From Archivesica marissinica (Eukaryota; Mollusca; Bivalvia; Venerida; Vesicomyidae): a stretch of 64,000 nt of DNA. Shown piece after piece: positions 34,083 to 44,094 of this stretch; position 1 is the first letter of the stretch, and every line of letters starts with the position of its first letter. The stretch spans positions 10,729,814-10,793,813 of the forward strand of contig CM026386.1 in NCBI GenBank assembly GCA_014843695.1, in the 5' to 3' direction. The notes under the pieces were generated by a model, which saw only the letters and a program-made list of their open reading frames with translations, made no database searches and was not told the DNA's origin. Made by a program: the position numbers and the translations under genes.

Positions 34083-34694
34083 TTCAGCAAGGGAGAATCG
34101 TTTCAATCCAAACACATGCTTTCAAGTCTGAATTGTTCGCGTTATTTTTTTGATTGGCATCGCATCAACATCTAATTTTGTAGACTGGGATGACTTTACA
34201 ATGAATTTATTTCTCATGCAATCTGCTCTCAAACTTCCATCTGTTATCCGGGGCCGAGTTTTCATGTCTTATGTTTATTTATAGATACTATTCACAGCGA
34301 CTGGGCTCCAAGTTTGACCACAGTGCCGAGACACTGCTACCAAACCTGATCAATCTTATTCCAAATAGTGCCAAAATAATGTCCACATCGGGCATGGTGT
34401 GCACCCGTTTCATCTTACAGGTAAGTACGGTCTCATATTTTATAAACAATACGTTCCCAGTGATTTGCAAGAATTTTACAACTGTGACTTGATAGCATGG
34501 CTGCTGAGTGTTTAACGCTTAAAATGCTGAATAAATTGAAAGGAATGTGCAAGCAACAGAGATCCAGATCAGACAGATCAGATTACAATGCCGTCCATCA
34601 GCAAGTGAGCGTCGCTTCAATCCTAACACATGCTTTCAAGTCTGAATTGTTCGCGTTATTTTTTTGATTAGCATCGAATCAACACCTAATTTTG
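34083..34694. repeat. Direct repeat of about 98 bp flanking the inverted TOG2 exon
   Basis: Copy 1 at about 34083-34180, copy 2 at about 34598-34694, same orientation, offset 515 bp. Shared landmarks are TCAGCAAG, ACACATGCTTTCAAGTCTGA and TTGTTCGCGTTATTTTTTTG. The exon lies between them. A smaller repeat, GTAGACTGGGATGACTT, occurs at about 34070 and 34180. Confidence 0.88.
34285..34420 (+). CDS. Orphan CLASP TOG2 exon in inverted orientation
   Basis: On the plus strand, inside intron 5 of the minus-strand CLASP, an acceptor TTTATTTATAG|ATAC and donor TTACAG|GTAAGTAC enclose one base plus 45 codons. The translation contains RLGSKFDHSAETLLPNLINL, IPNSAKIMSTSG and a final TRFILQ. This is the TOG2 segment of human CLASPs (LGNKFDHGAEAIVPTLFNL, VPNSAKVMATSG, RFIIR). 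The frame is intact and both splice signals are good. No neighbouring TOG2 exon is seen on either side, so alone it cannot make protein. It may be a duplicated or inverted gene fragment or the result of assembly error. Confidence 0.85.
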
Positions 34695-34956
34695 GTAAAA
34701 ATAATTTTCCAGCTTTAGAATCCCCTAGGTGCCCCACGGGGGCCTGTGCAAGTCATGTGCAGGCACCTGGGTAGAAACATCGACCTTCTACACGCCAGTT
34801 GGATAATATAGTTTCCTAAACTGTTGAAATTGCAACCCTGCCACCATCTGTGATATGACTTCATCACTGACGCACATTTCAATGTTATGAAGTTAATATG
34901 CAAAGAAATCAAATGCTCTTGTCAAATCATCGCAGTCTACAAATGTATAGTTACTA

Positions 34957-35153
34957 TTAACCCGTAACCTGCCGAACAACATAGATCCATTTCAGCCACA
35001 GCATAACATCACGTCTGATCATGATCTATGTTGTTTGCTATTCGGACAAGTGTTTTAGCTCCGCTATCCGAATAGTAAACAGCATTGAGCCTGATCAAGA
35101 CGGCACGTTCTAGGCTGTTTGCAAAAGCGACATTAATCGTGGTCGGCAGGTTG
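34957..35153. mobile_element. TTAA MITE family P3
   Basis: TTAACCCGTAACCTGCCGAA ... GTGGTCGGCAGGTTGAGG, with the inner ACATAGATCC and TGATCATGATCTATGTTGTT arms. Confidence 0.75.
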
Positions 35154-35155
35154 AG

Positions 35156-35466
35156 GAATTGTTGGGTTTAGAGCAGTGGTCGTCGGCATGTTTAGAGTTA
35201 ATTAGGAGTAAGTATTCTGGGAGGTATTCCAGGCCAGGCTCCAAGGGTATGAAACTTTTCACAAATATCAAACTCATTTTCCAGCTTTATGAAAAATTTC
35301 TTAGTACAAGTCATAACAGCAAACACTTACCACTCATGACCTATTATAACAATAGGCTACGGACGGACGTAAGAATTTGAAACAAGTTCCGCACAAAAGT
35401 GCACAATTAATTGAGTGAGTATTTGGCTTAACGGTGCATCAGCACAGTTCATAATTAATTATGTTA
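35156..35466. other. Intron 5 stretch without recognised feature
   Basis: A short plus-strand open frame is present, but it has no recognised similarity and no convincing splice sites. Confidence 0.5.
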
Positions 35467-35638
35467 TATTTCGGGTTTTACGCCTGCATCAGCACCATTT
35501 TGGGCTATATCGCCAACGGGCAGTTTACCTAACAACACCTTTCCTGGGCAGGCTCCAGCGGTTAACCAGTACTTGGGTGCACCAACCTCCGTAAGAAACT
35601 GCCAACTTTTTCATATAAATGAGACACGGTCTGAGTTC
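35467..35638 (-). mobile_element. SINE family C, head deleted
   Basis: ATTTCGGGTTTTACGCCTGC through ATATAAATGAGACACGGTCT; it stops before the tRNA-like head. Confidence 0.8.
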
Positions 35639-35686
35639 ATAATTAAATATTTTTGATTCTAATAAAAAAGAAAGAAAAATGTTTAA

Positions 35687-35733
35687 ACTATTTATTGTTA
35701 CAACGATTGCGAAGCAAGTTTTAACAACTTATA
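35687..35733 (-). mobile_element. SINE family E tail fragment
   Basis: ACAACGATTGCGAAGCAAGT only. It is directly followed by a P1 element. Confidence 0.65.
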
Positions 35734-35977
35734 TTAACCCTTTCAACCCCACAGGCCTCTAAATAGGCGTATGAAAAAGTGTAGATCCAGATGAGCCGGC
35801 TCGTGACGAGCCGTCTCATCAGGATCTGCACTTTTTGGCCAGTATTAATTATTAATTTTAGACAAAATTACCCATCTTGATAAATGAACTGGTCCGAATG
35901 TAATTTTCTTATTAATTTATTGGTCTAAGAATATGATGGACCAGTCCATGTGAGTTACTTGGGGTTGAATGGGTTAA
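35734..35977. mobile_element. TTAA MITE family P1, inserted in a SINE E tail
   Basis: TTAACCCTTTCAACCCCACA ... GGGGTTGAATGGGTTAA. The SINE sequence ATTAA just before it and TCACTCTCGTTGGCGCG just after it show that it landed in a family E element at TTAA. Confidence 0.85.
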
Positions 35978-36342
35978 TCACTCTCGTTGGCGCGTAGTCA
36001 TTGGTTCTAACAGGTGATGCACCACTCGATTCTCCTAAAATCCAACAATTTCAGAAAATAGTGCTATGTACATGAAGCACGAGTATTGTATATAACAGCC
36101 ATAAAATAATACAAATAGATAAAAGAATAACAATATGTAAATAAAGATGAGGTTACCGCTGTTCTCATACTCTCATGCTTCTTCCTGTCTTTTTTATATT
36201 TTCATTTTATTTCCGTATTTTCTGAACAAGATGACCAAAGAAATGTACACAAGGCCACCACCCCTAGCAATGCTATATATAAGTAAGTGGCTTTCTACGA
36301 TGCAATGTCACTTTAAATGCGAGGGTAGCGTATGGCTACGCT

Positions 36343-36434
36343 GGAACCTGCCCAGGAAAGGTGTTGTTAGGTAAAACTGATGCCGGCGATATAGCCCAAA
36401 ATGGTGCTGATGCAGGCGTAAAACCCGAAATATA
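36343..36434 (+). mobile_element. SINE family C fragment
   Basis: Reverse complement of the family tail: CCAGGAAAGGTGTTGTTAGG ... GCAGGCGTAAAACCCGAAAT. Confidence 0.75.
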
Positions 36435-36736
36435 AACATAACAGACTATTTTTGGCCATAATTCAAAAATGTTCAAAATGTTCACGTTCTCCAAGTTTGT
36501 AACTGTTAACAGGCTTTGAATTTTGAGAAATTACACCAAGTAACATTAGACAGAAGAGGATATGCCGTGTATAAACAACACGAACATCTCAAGTGGCACC
36601 ACAGTCTCATGAAATAGCATTCATGAAATACTAGCTAACAATAGCTAACAATAGCTAACAATAGCACGTGAATTTTGAGAAAACTTACATAAAGGAACAC
36701 GGCTTGATCACGAACATTGAAAGCCAAATCGTGCAG

Positions 36737-36970
36737 GCCCAACGGTTATAAAACTTTTCTCCGAAATTATTTTATGCATCATAAAAGCCATACGCTACCC
36801 TCACATTTAAAGTGTTGCTACCACAAATGATTCCGAAATAGGACAATTCTGTGGCAATTTACTTTATTCATCGATGCCAGTCTCTAACTCCGATTGGTTG
36901 AGCTGCGCAACAATCTCAGACACAACCAATCAAATCACTCGAGCTTTAGCAAACCTTTATAACCGCCAGG
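36737..36970. mobile_element. P5 MITE interrupted by other sequence
   Basis: Left arm GGTTATAAAACTTTTCTCCG at 36747. Right arm with CCAATCAAATCACTCGAGC and CTTTATAACC ends near 36965. About 90 bases of unrelated sequence lie inside. Confidence 0.65.
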
Positions 36971-37438
36971 ACTGAGGCACACCCTCAAACCTTGACCGGA
37001 AATCATAAATAAAAGATTTGAACGTTATGACAGTATGAGGTACATGCAGACTAAATAAATGTAAGCGTGAAGTGTGCGTATCTGTGAGGACAAGAGATAC
37101 AACACAGCATACCTTGCACGGTGTAGAAAGACGACGCGGCCACCTTTCTTTATCAGACACCTTTTTTTTTTGGGAAGCATTAACAAAGTACATTAACATT
37201 ACCGTAAAAACATGAAAATAAACCGTACATATTAACTTAAAACATGCAGCATGGGCATCAATCCTGCAACACAAGCTTGGCATTGTTAATTAAACCATAC
37301 ACACCCACTCAGAACGGCAACCATCCAAGCAAAGCTAAGCAGTTTTATACATTACACCAAAGCTTATATATCGGAGAAAGAAGCCAGATATTCCCATATT
37401 TTGAAATCATATTCCCCAGACATTACACATGAATCAGC
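36971..37438. other. Intron 5 stretch without recognised feature
   Basis: Unique sequence with a minus-strand open frame that is not conserved by eye. Confidence 0.5.
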
Positions 37439-37483
37439 CAGCATGCCATTAGGAATGAGGTCTTGAGAATGATTACGCTATAT
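37439..37483 (+). mobile_element. SINE family B short fragment
   Basis: CATTAGGAATGAGGTCTTGA then GAATGATTA resembles the end of the family body. Confidence 0.5.
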
Positions 37484-37499
37484 ACAGTGAATGAAAACT

Positions 37500-37672
37500 G
37501 TGTTAGTGATCCCCTCTATTAAGCAGCCAACCTATATTAAGCAGCCAGTTTCCAGATTCCCAATATGTTGTTTTGCTATACATTTGACCTCTATTAAGCA
37601 GCCACCTGTGCTAAGCAGCCACTTTCTGTGATTCCCTAGGCTGGCTGCTTAAGGCAGGTTTGACTGTATATA
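37500..37672. mobile_element. MITE-like element P7, opposite orientation to the 16.8 kb copy
   Basis: GTGATCCCCTCTATTAAGCA ... GCTGCTTAAGGCAGGTTTGA. The inner CCAATATGTTGTTTTGC is shared with the 16.8 kb copy in reverse complement. Confidence 0.7.
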
Positions 37673-37890
37673 CAAGAGTGTATATAGAAATTTGAATAAA
37701 ACTATCAAATATAACTGTGTTAATGTCACTTATAATGGTTTGTAAGCCAATTAGCCTTCCAACATATCTGGGATAGTGCATAAGAGTAGTTTCCCTTACA
37801 CGCCCGTACAGAGCAATGGAGTAGTTCCCTTTGGCAGCGAGGGCAAGACAATTTGAACACATACCATAGATCTACAATGATAGACCTGGA

Positions 37891-38380
37891 GGAGAACAGG
37901 TGTGTAGCTAACAGGAACAGGTGTGTAGCTAACCGGAACAGGTGTGTAGCTAACAGGAACAGGTGTGTAGCTAGCAGGAACAGGTGTGTAGCTAACAGGA
38001 ACAGGTGTGTAGCTAACAGGAACAGGTGTGTAGCTAACAGGAACAGGTGTGTAGCTAACCAGAACAGGTGTGTAGCTAACAGGAACAGGTGTGTAGCTAG
38101 CAGGAACAGGTGTGTAGCTAACAGGAACAGGTGTGTAGCTAACAGGAACAGGTGTGTAGCTAGCAGGAACAGGTGTGTAGCTAACAGTGTAGCTAGCAGG
38201 AACAGGTGTGTAGCTAACAGTGTAGCTAACAGGAACAGGTGTGTAGCTAACAGTGTAGCTAGCAGGAACAGGTGTGTAGCTAACAGGAACAGGTGTGTAG
38301 CTAACACTGTAGCTAACAGGAACAGGTGTGTAGCTAACAGTGTAGCTAACAGGAACAGGTGTGTAGCTAACAGGAACAGC
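37891..38380. repeat. 21-bp tandem array (about 23 copies)
   Basis: Unit GAACAGGTGTGTAGCTAACA + G. Later copies have a 12-bp truncated unit, GTGTAGCTAACA. Period 21 keeps frames open on both strands, giving false ORFs. Confidence 0.95.
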
Positions 38381-38707
38381 GGTCTCTATCTACTACAGTT
38401 AATTTTTCAATGCTGCCGACAATGAAGTAGTCGCAGCTTCACCAGCTATGCATGCACAGATAGGACAATGGCAAGTGAAGAAACTGCCACAAAGAATATA
38501 TTGCATTTCCCGATATATATATAGTATGCTAGAGCATGCATAGTTCTACACAAAACATGGTACGATGATAGAGGACCATAGTCTGCGATCATGCTACGGC
38601 TGATTGTTTCCCCTTTATTATCCAAGTTCCAGTTGCTTTCGGTGCTAGAGCAAGCGAGCCGTTCCGCACCTACAACGCCGAAAGCAATTTCCACGTTTGT
38701 CACTCAC

Positions 38708-38818
38708 CTCGGATGTTTTCCCGTATGAGCTGAAGGACCTCTCTGAACACACACTGGAAGTTTCACTGGCATTGTCATCCGAGTCATAACTCTCGTATCG
38801 TTTCCTGAGAGGTTGTCG
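38708..38818 (-). CDS. CLASP: CLASP exon 5, acidic/Ser segment before TOG3
   Basis: The acceptor is CTTTCAG|CGACAAC and the donor TCCGAG|GTGAGT; both ends are phase 0 and the exon is exactly 37 codons. It reads RQPLRKRYESYDSDDNAS, then ETSSVCSERSFSSYG. This matches human RRRYESYGMHSDDDANSDAS followed by SSACSERSYSSRNG, a diagnostic CLASP signature. The exon ends KTSE, and the following exon starts with Asp, matching the human QTE-DVAEVL junction. No further coding exon is therefore needed between exons 5 and 6, although the intron is 10.2 kb long. Confidence 0.96.
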
Positions 38819-38869
38819 CTGAAAGACAAGCAGAAAAATCTATTCTCAAAAATCACGTTGTAAAAGTAA

Positions 38870-39130
38870 AGTGTTTGTTTATTATAGTGTCACCCCTATT
38901 TAAAGGGCCAGCCATTTCTGACTTATGAGACACCTCTTTTTATGAACATCAGTACTTCCCGAATCCTATGCGTGTATGCCAGGCGCCAGGCTGGTAGGCA
39001 ATCGGTAACCATTATTTAACTAGCTGGCGGCTCACCAACCGGCCATATCAGAACGAACCCCTGACGAGATTCGAACCTTCGACCTCCCGCTCCGTAGGCG
39101 GACGCCTTAACCACTGGGCCACGGAGACGG
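38870..39130 (-). mobile_element. SINE family D
   Basis: tRNA-like head at the right (minus strand): CCGTGGCCCAGTGGTTAAGG as A box, AAGGTTCGAATCTCG as B box. The body has ATTATTTAACTAGCTGGCGG. A second copy lies at 55.36 kb. Confidence 0.83.
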
Positions 39131-39419
39131 TGTGTGTGTTTTACGTTTATTTATCGTCGCTACCGGTTGCCCATATGAGCGACGCCTCCTGAAGATATTA
39201 GTAATTTTAGATTTTTGGAGGATAGTGCATGATACAGACAGAGACCCATTCCAGAGTCTACTCTGGTTCTTTTACGTGCACGGTGTAAAGCACCGACACG
39301 AGACCTCGGTTTAACATCCCATCTGAAAGACTGTTAATTTTATTAGGGTCAGACGGGGGATCGAACCTGCGATCCCTGGATTACTAGTCCAGCGTGTTAC
39401 TACTGGACTACAGATCCGT
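39130..39419 (-). mobile_element. SINE family A, minus strand, joined to family D
   Basis: TTTACGTTTATTTATCGTCG at the left, AGTCCAGCGTGTTACTACTG at the right. It begins where the D element head ends. Confidence 0.87.
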
Positions 39420-39495
39420 CTATATCACATTGTATTGAGTTATTATGTTATTATATAACTGTGCCAGAACAGTATTGTGGAAGCTGGTGAACAAA

Positions 39496-39995
39496 GTCCT
39501 GGCCTGGAGGTTATAAAACTTTTCTCCAATTCCAAAATTCATTCTCAATCGTCCGATTGGTTCAGCTGACAGTAACACTCAGAATCAACCAATCAGATCA
39601 CTTGAGATCTGAGAAAAGTGTTATAACCTCGGGCACTTGCCTGGAGGTTATAAAACTTTTCTCCAATTCCAAAACTCAGTCTCAATCGTCCGATTGATTC
39701 AGCTGACAGTAACACTCAGAATCAACCAATCAGATCACTTGAGCTTGAGATCTGAGAAAAGTATAACCTCTGGACGTGGCACTGACACATTTTATGATTC
39801 TTATTATTCTACTTATTCTAAGTACAGTAGAATCTGTGCTACTAATCACATTCCCGTTAGCTTATAAAACTTTTATCCAATCTAAAAAAAAAATCGACTC
39901 GCGCTTCTGATTAGTTCAGCTCACTGTAAATACAAGTACATGTATCCACCAAAAAATCAATTGAGTTGGAGTTTGATGACATTTTATAACCTCGG
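39496..39995. mobile_element. Three P5 MITEs in a row
   Basis: About 39496-39633, 39641-39777 and 39858-39995. The first two share GGAGGTTATAAAACTTTTCT and AATCAACCAATCAGATCACT. The third is more diverged. Confidence 0.8.
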
Positions 39996-40142
39996 GACCT
40001 GCTAATAAAGAGAACCCAATAACAGCCTCCAAGAGACAATGACTCCAATCACCAATGGATATGAACAACTGCGTACGTAATGAGTGATGATGGAGGACAT
40101 GTCCGTTTAGCATTTTTCAGGTGTGGTCTTTGCATCTGTACA

Positions 40143-41247
40143 TTAACCCTTTCTCTCGCCCACATGGCTCGCCGGAGGTTAGCTCAATCATCATAGAAGC
40201 ACCTCTTGACGCCATTACCAATACGAGACATACATTGACAATGTAGTAGCTAAACCAATGTTCATAATAAAGGCCAGAATCTCATGTAGTCCCAGTAATA
40301 TCTATGGAGGTGGGATAGATATGGCGACTACTTATCCACTGCATGATAGCTAAATGGCTGTCGTTTGTATGGAGATATAATAGTATATTAACCTAAATCT
40401 CTATGTAGTCCCAGTAATATCTATGGGGGTGGGATAGATATGGCGACTACTTATCCACTGCATGATAGCTAAATGGCTTGTCGTTTGTATGGTGATATAA
40501 TAGTATATTAACCTAAATCTCATGTAGTCCCAGTAATATCTATGGAGGTGGGATAGATATGGCGACTACTTATCCACTGCATGATAGCTAAATGGCTGTC
40601 GTTTATATGGAGATATATTAGTATATTAACCTAAATCTCCATGTAGTCCCAGTAATATCTATGGAGGTGGGATAGATATGGCGACTACTTATCCACTGCA
40701 TGATAGCTAAATGACTTGTCGTTTATATGGAGATCTAATAGTATATTAACCTAAATCTCATGTAGTCCCAGTAATATCTATGGAGGTGGGATAGATATGG
40801 CGACTACTTATCCACTGCATGATAGCTAAATGGCTGTCGTTTATATGGAGATATATTAGTATATTAACCTAAATCTCCATGTAGTCCCAGTAATATCTAT
40901 GGAGGTGGGATAGATATGGCGACTACTTATCCACTGCATGATAGCTAAATGGCTGTCGTTTATATGGAGATATATTAGTATATTAACCTAAATCTCCATG
41001 TAGTCCCAGTAATATCTATGGAGGTGGGATAGATATGGCGACTACTTATCCACTGCATGATAGCTAAATGGCTGTCGTTTATATGGAGATATATTAGTAT
41101 ATTAACCTAAATCTCCATGTAGTCCCAGTAATATCTATGGAGGTGGGATAGATATGGCGACTACTTATCCACTGCATGATGGCTAAATGACTTATCGTTT
41201 ATATGGTGATATAATAGTATATTAACCTAAATGAAGGAAAGGGTTAA
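40143..41247. mobile_element. TTAA MITE family P4 whose other half is amplified (119 bp, 8 copies)
   Basis: TTAACCCTTTCTCTCGCCCA at the left, AAGGAAAGGGTTAA at the right; inverted relative to the 19 kb copy. Here the segment TATGGAGGTGGGATAGATAT ... TATTAACCTAAATCTCCATG is repeated eight times (40284-41235). The GAACATTGG-type half is single. Confidence 0.9.
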
Positions 41248-41383
41248 ATGGGAAGGACTTTAGGACATGTGCTGCTTTTCGCAAGGCTTGCTGCTACTCA
41301 ATAACACATGATTCTATTCAAACACATTTTTAGCCAGATTACAAAATGATTTTTCATTTGAAACAACGAAATCTGTGTAAAAA

Positions 41384-41614
41384 TGTTTAAACTTTATTTA
41401 CTTTACAACGATGGCGAAGCAAGTTCTAACAACTTATATTAATCACTCTCGTTGGCGCGGATGAAAGCGTATATGTGGTCATTCGTGTGGGAGGAAACCG
41501 GAGAAAACACACCTGTCCGATCTGGCGACCACCACATCTCACCCGGTCCGAGGTTCAAACCCGGGTTGCATTGGTGAGAAGCGAGCGCGCTAACCATTGC
41601 GCTAATCGGACAGT
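41384..41614 (-). mobile_element. SINE family E
   Basis: Tail TTTACAACGATGGCGAAGCA. Head at the right with GCGCTAACCATTGCGCTAAT and TTCAAACCCGGGTTGCATTG read on the minus strand. Confidence 0.85.
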
Positions 41615-41737
41615 GTAGACACTATTACAGCCAACGTAATTTATCAAGGTCAGAAAGGAGACAGCTATTAACATTTTGAAATTGGGGGGAGGGGTGTGAA
41701 TTTAATCATTGCCAACAGTTACAAAAATAATTTAGGT

Positions 41738-41955
41738 TGCTGTCTGATTAGCACAATGCAAGCTCGCTTCTCACCAATGCAACACGGATTTGATTCTCGG
41801 GAAGTCTGTAAGATGGTACGGTTGTTGCAAGATCGGACAGGTGAGTTTACTCCGGGTACTCCGGTTTCCTCACAAATGAATGACCACATTTATACGCTTT
41901 CATCCGCATCAAGAGAGTGATTATTTTAAGTTGTTTTAGCACGCAAAATAAAGTA
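41738..41955 (+). mobile_element. SINE family E, plus strand, facing the previous copy
   Basis: Head TGTCTGATTAGCACAATGCA, then TCACCAATGCAACACGG and ATCGGACAGGTGAGTTTACT; tail TTAAGTTGTTTTAGCACGC. It ends about 30 bases from exon 4. Confidence 0.82.
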
Positions 41956-41985
41956 TATACGTTACTTGACTTCATGAGAACCTAC

Positions 41986-42095
41986 CAATGATTCAGCCAA
42001 CAGTTCCTCCACATCTTGCCCTGGTTTCAATGTTCTCACGGTTGTCTTACCGGACGTCTTGCTGCCGCTGAGTCGGCGTTCCCGTCCTGGAAGTC
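41986..42095 (-). CDS. CLASP: CLASP exon 4, linker before TOG3
   Basis: The acceptor is TGTACAG|GACTTCC and the donor TCATTG|GTAGGT (phase 0). It encodes GLPGRERRLSGSK, then a short basic stretch and GQDVEELLAESL. The end aligns with the human segment DLEAAVADAL, which precedes the KKPVRRRYE sequence. The entry codon, split G|GA, is consistent with exon 3. The 110-bp exon lies immediately right of an E-family SINE pair in intron 4. Confidence 0.9.
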
Positions 42096-42209
42096 CTGTA
42101 CATAATGATAAATAAGGTAAATCGGTTGAAAGTGAAAACAAGAAAAATCGCTGAATTCGTATCAAACGCCGAATATGATCCTTTATTAATTAATGTCATT
42201 GACCTAATT

Positions 42210-42416
42210 CTGACGACGGATAAACGTGCACCTGCGTACTATGGCGATAGAAATTTATTTGGAGTTTCATGAAATTCCATGAAGCGGTTACTTAGATACG
42301 GCCAAATTATTGAATTTTTAATCAATTAAAGGGCAATAACTCTGGTTTCACTATTGCATTGTGTCAGACTTGCAGAACAACTTTAGCAACAGCACAATTG
42401 TGACCTAATTTTTGTT
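42210..42416. repeat. Dispersed repeat with AAAGGGCAATAACTC phrase
   Basis: Shares TTTTTAATCAATTAAAGGGC, ACGTGCACCTG and CATGAAATTCCA with 42658-42870. Similar phrases are, in my recollection, common in bivalve DNA. Confidence 0.55.
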
Positions 42417-42657
42417 TTAACCCATTCAACACCAAGTAACTCACATGGACTGGTCCATGATATTCATAAACCAATAAATGAATCAGAAAATCACATTTGG
42501 ACAAGTTCATTTATCAAAATGGGTAATTATGTCTAAAAATAGTCATATCACTGGCAAAAAGTGCAGATCCTGATGAGACGGCTCGTCACGAGCCGGCTCA
42601 TCCGGATCTACACTTTTTGTAAGCCTATTTAGAGGTCTGTGGTGTTGAAAGGGTTAA
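42417..42657. mobile_element. TTAA MITE family P1, clean ends
   Basis: TTAACCCATTCAACACCAAG ... TGGTGTTGAAAGGGTTAA, an 18-bp inverted pair with one mismatch plus TTAA. The central stem is GACGGCTCGTCACGAGCCG. Confidence 0.9.
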
Positions 42658-42870
42658 GTTTGATGACATTCCGTACATCTGTTACTTAGGTACAGTATTG
42701 CAAATTTATTGATTTTTTAATCAATTAAAGGGCCATAACTCCTAAACTTCATAGCTCTGAAGTTACTGACCTGATACGGACGGAAGTAATACGTGCACCT
42801 GTTAACTATGATGATACTCGTTTATTTGGAGCTGCATGAAATTCCACCATTTGGTTACAGAGATCGGACT
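42658..42870. repeat. Second dispersed repeat with AAAGGGCCATAACTC
   Basis: Related to 42210-42416; the P1 element lies between the two. Confidence 0.5.
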
Positions 42871-43130
42871 CCGGATGAAAAGACGGAAGGACATATGGAC
42901 AGACAACTCTAAACCTAAGTAATAGGATATTCAATTTGGTGCTTTAAATAATTACTGATTTAGTTTAATCATATTTTCTTGCTCGATTCGTTTTACATAT
43001 ACATGTGAATACAAAACATGACAAATTAAAGAAAGGCAAACGGGTCGGGCCACAAGTTCTAGCAACATTAGTTACGGCCCTTCCCGTTACTGGTTCGAGG
43101 CAGGGGTTGATACTTTTATTTTCTACTCAC

Positions 43131-43310
43131 CATAACCTGAAGATTTTACGGTGGATCGTGAAGGGCTCGTCTCTCTACTGGCCCCTCGACTTCTGGGATT
43201 TGATACGGAGATTGCTTTTCTGGGTCGACTAGGGGTCAAGGGAGCAGCATGACCTGTAGTGTGGGTCAGATAGCTAGCACGTGGGGTGGGAGAACTCGAC
43301 CGGCTATTAG
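43131..43310 (-). CDS. CLASP: CLASP exon 3, Ser/Arg-rich linker with GASRETSPSR block
   Basis: The acceptor is TTACAG|CTAATAG and the donor TTATG|GTGAGT (phase 1). It encodes NSRSSSPTPRA, then PLTPSRPRK and GASRETSPSRST. The last block is nearly identical to the GCSRETSPNR block of human CLASP2. In vertebrates the SxIP EB-binding motif (SKIPR) precedes that block. Here the equivalent stretch reads SVSNPRSRG, so the Ile of SxIP appears to be missing. Several S/T-P sites are present, as expected for a GSK3/CDK-regulated linker. The exon is 180 bp. Confidence 0.93.
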
Positions 43311-43534
43311 CTGTAAGGTGGCAAATCATGTTTTAAGTATAAAATGAAAGAAAGATAATACACACAAATATGCACAAAAAACAAGACAAAAATATATACT
43401 TGAAAGATCAAAGTAAACCTAAAGTCGAAAGTAAATCAACTCACAAAATTACTATTATAAAAAGATAAAACCTCCAAACAGTTTATTAAAATAAACATGA
43501 AACAAGATAAAGAATTTATAAAAAGAATTTATAA

Positions 43535-43613
43535 AATGATTGAACAAGAGGATTGATTGAATGATTGAACAAGAGGATTGATTGAATGATTGAACAAGAA
43601 GATTGATTGAATG
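43535..43613. repeat. 25-bp tandem array (3 copies)
   Basis: Unit GATTGAACAAGAGGATTGAT + TGAAT. Confidence 0.9.
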
Positions 43614-44094
43614 ATTGTAAGAAGACAGATAGTTCATCAATTTCGTTCCCACGACCTACACAAGTCTTCAAACTAAAACAGTAAGACATATATGTAGGAT
43701 AAACAGAGGTGTTATATTATAGGTCAGTAGTGAAAACGAGATTATGTTAGAAGTGCTGGTTACCAGGGAACAGATACTGTTAGAGACAATTACAACCACC
43801 CAAAGATTAGTTACGCATTTAACATATAATTGGTTCACTGAAGTCCTTTTAACCGTTACTTCAAACTATTTCATTTCACAAAATATTTTTCTTTCCTTAT
43901 CAAAATTTCAAATATATAAGATTGTATAACTGAAATTGTTTCTATTGAACAATACGGAGAACTACTAGCAGATAAAATGGATAAACAGAAGGCAACAACA
44001 CTTGATTGCAACATTGGACTTGTTTCAAGCACATACTAACGTCATACGGGAAGTCCAAGCCAACAGCGAAAAATACAAAAACCAGCTAGCAAGC

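Noticed and set aside
36957..37283. Minus-strand ORF of 108 codons in intron 5 as an extra CLASP exon
   Set aside because: A donor-like CAAG|GTATGC is present, but there is no proper acceptor, and the exon 5 to exon 6 junction already matches the human protein without a gap.
37726..38425. ORFs with RNRCVAN or LLATHLF repeats
   Set aside because: 21-bp array open on both strands.
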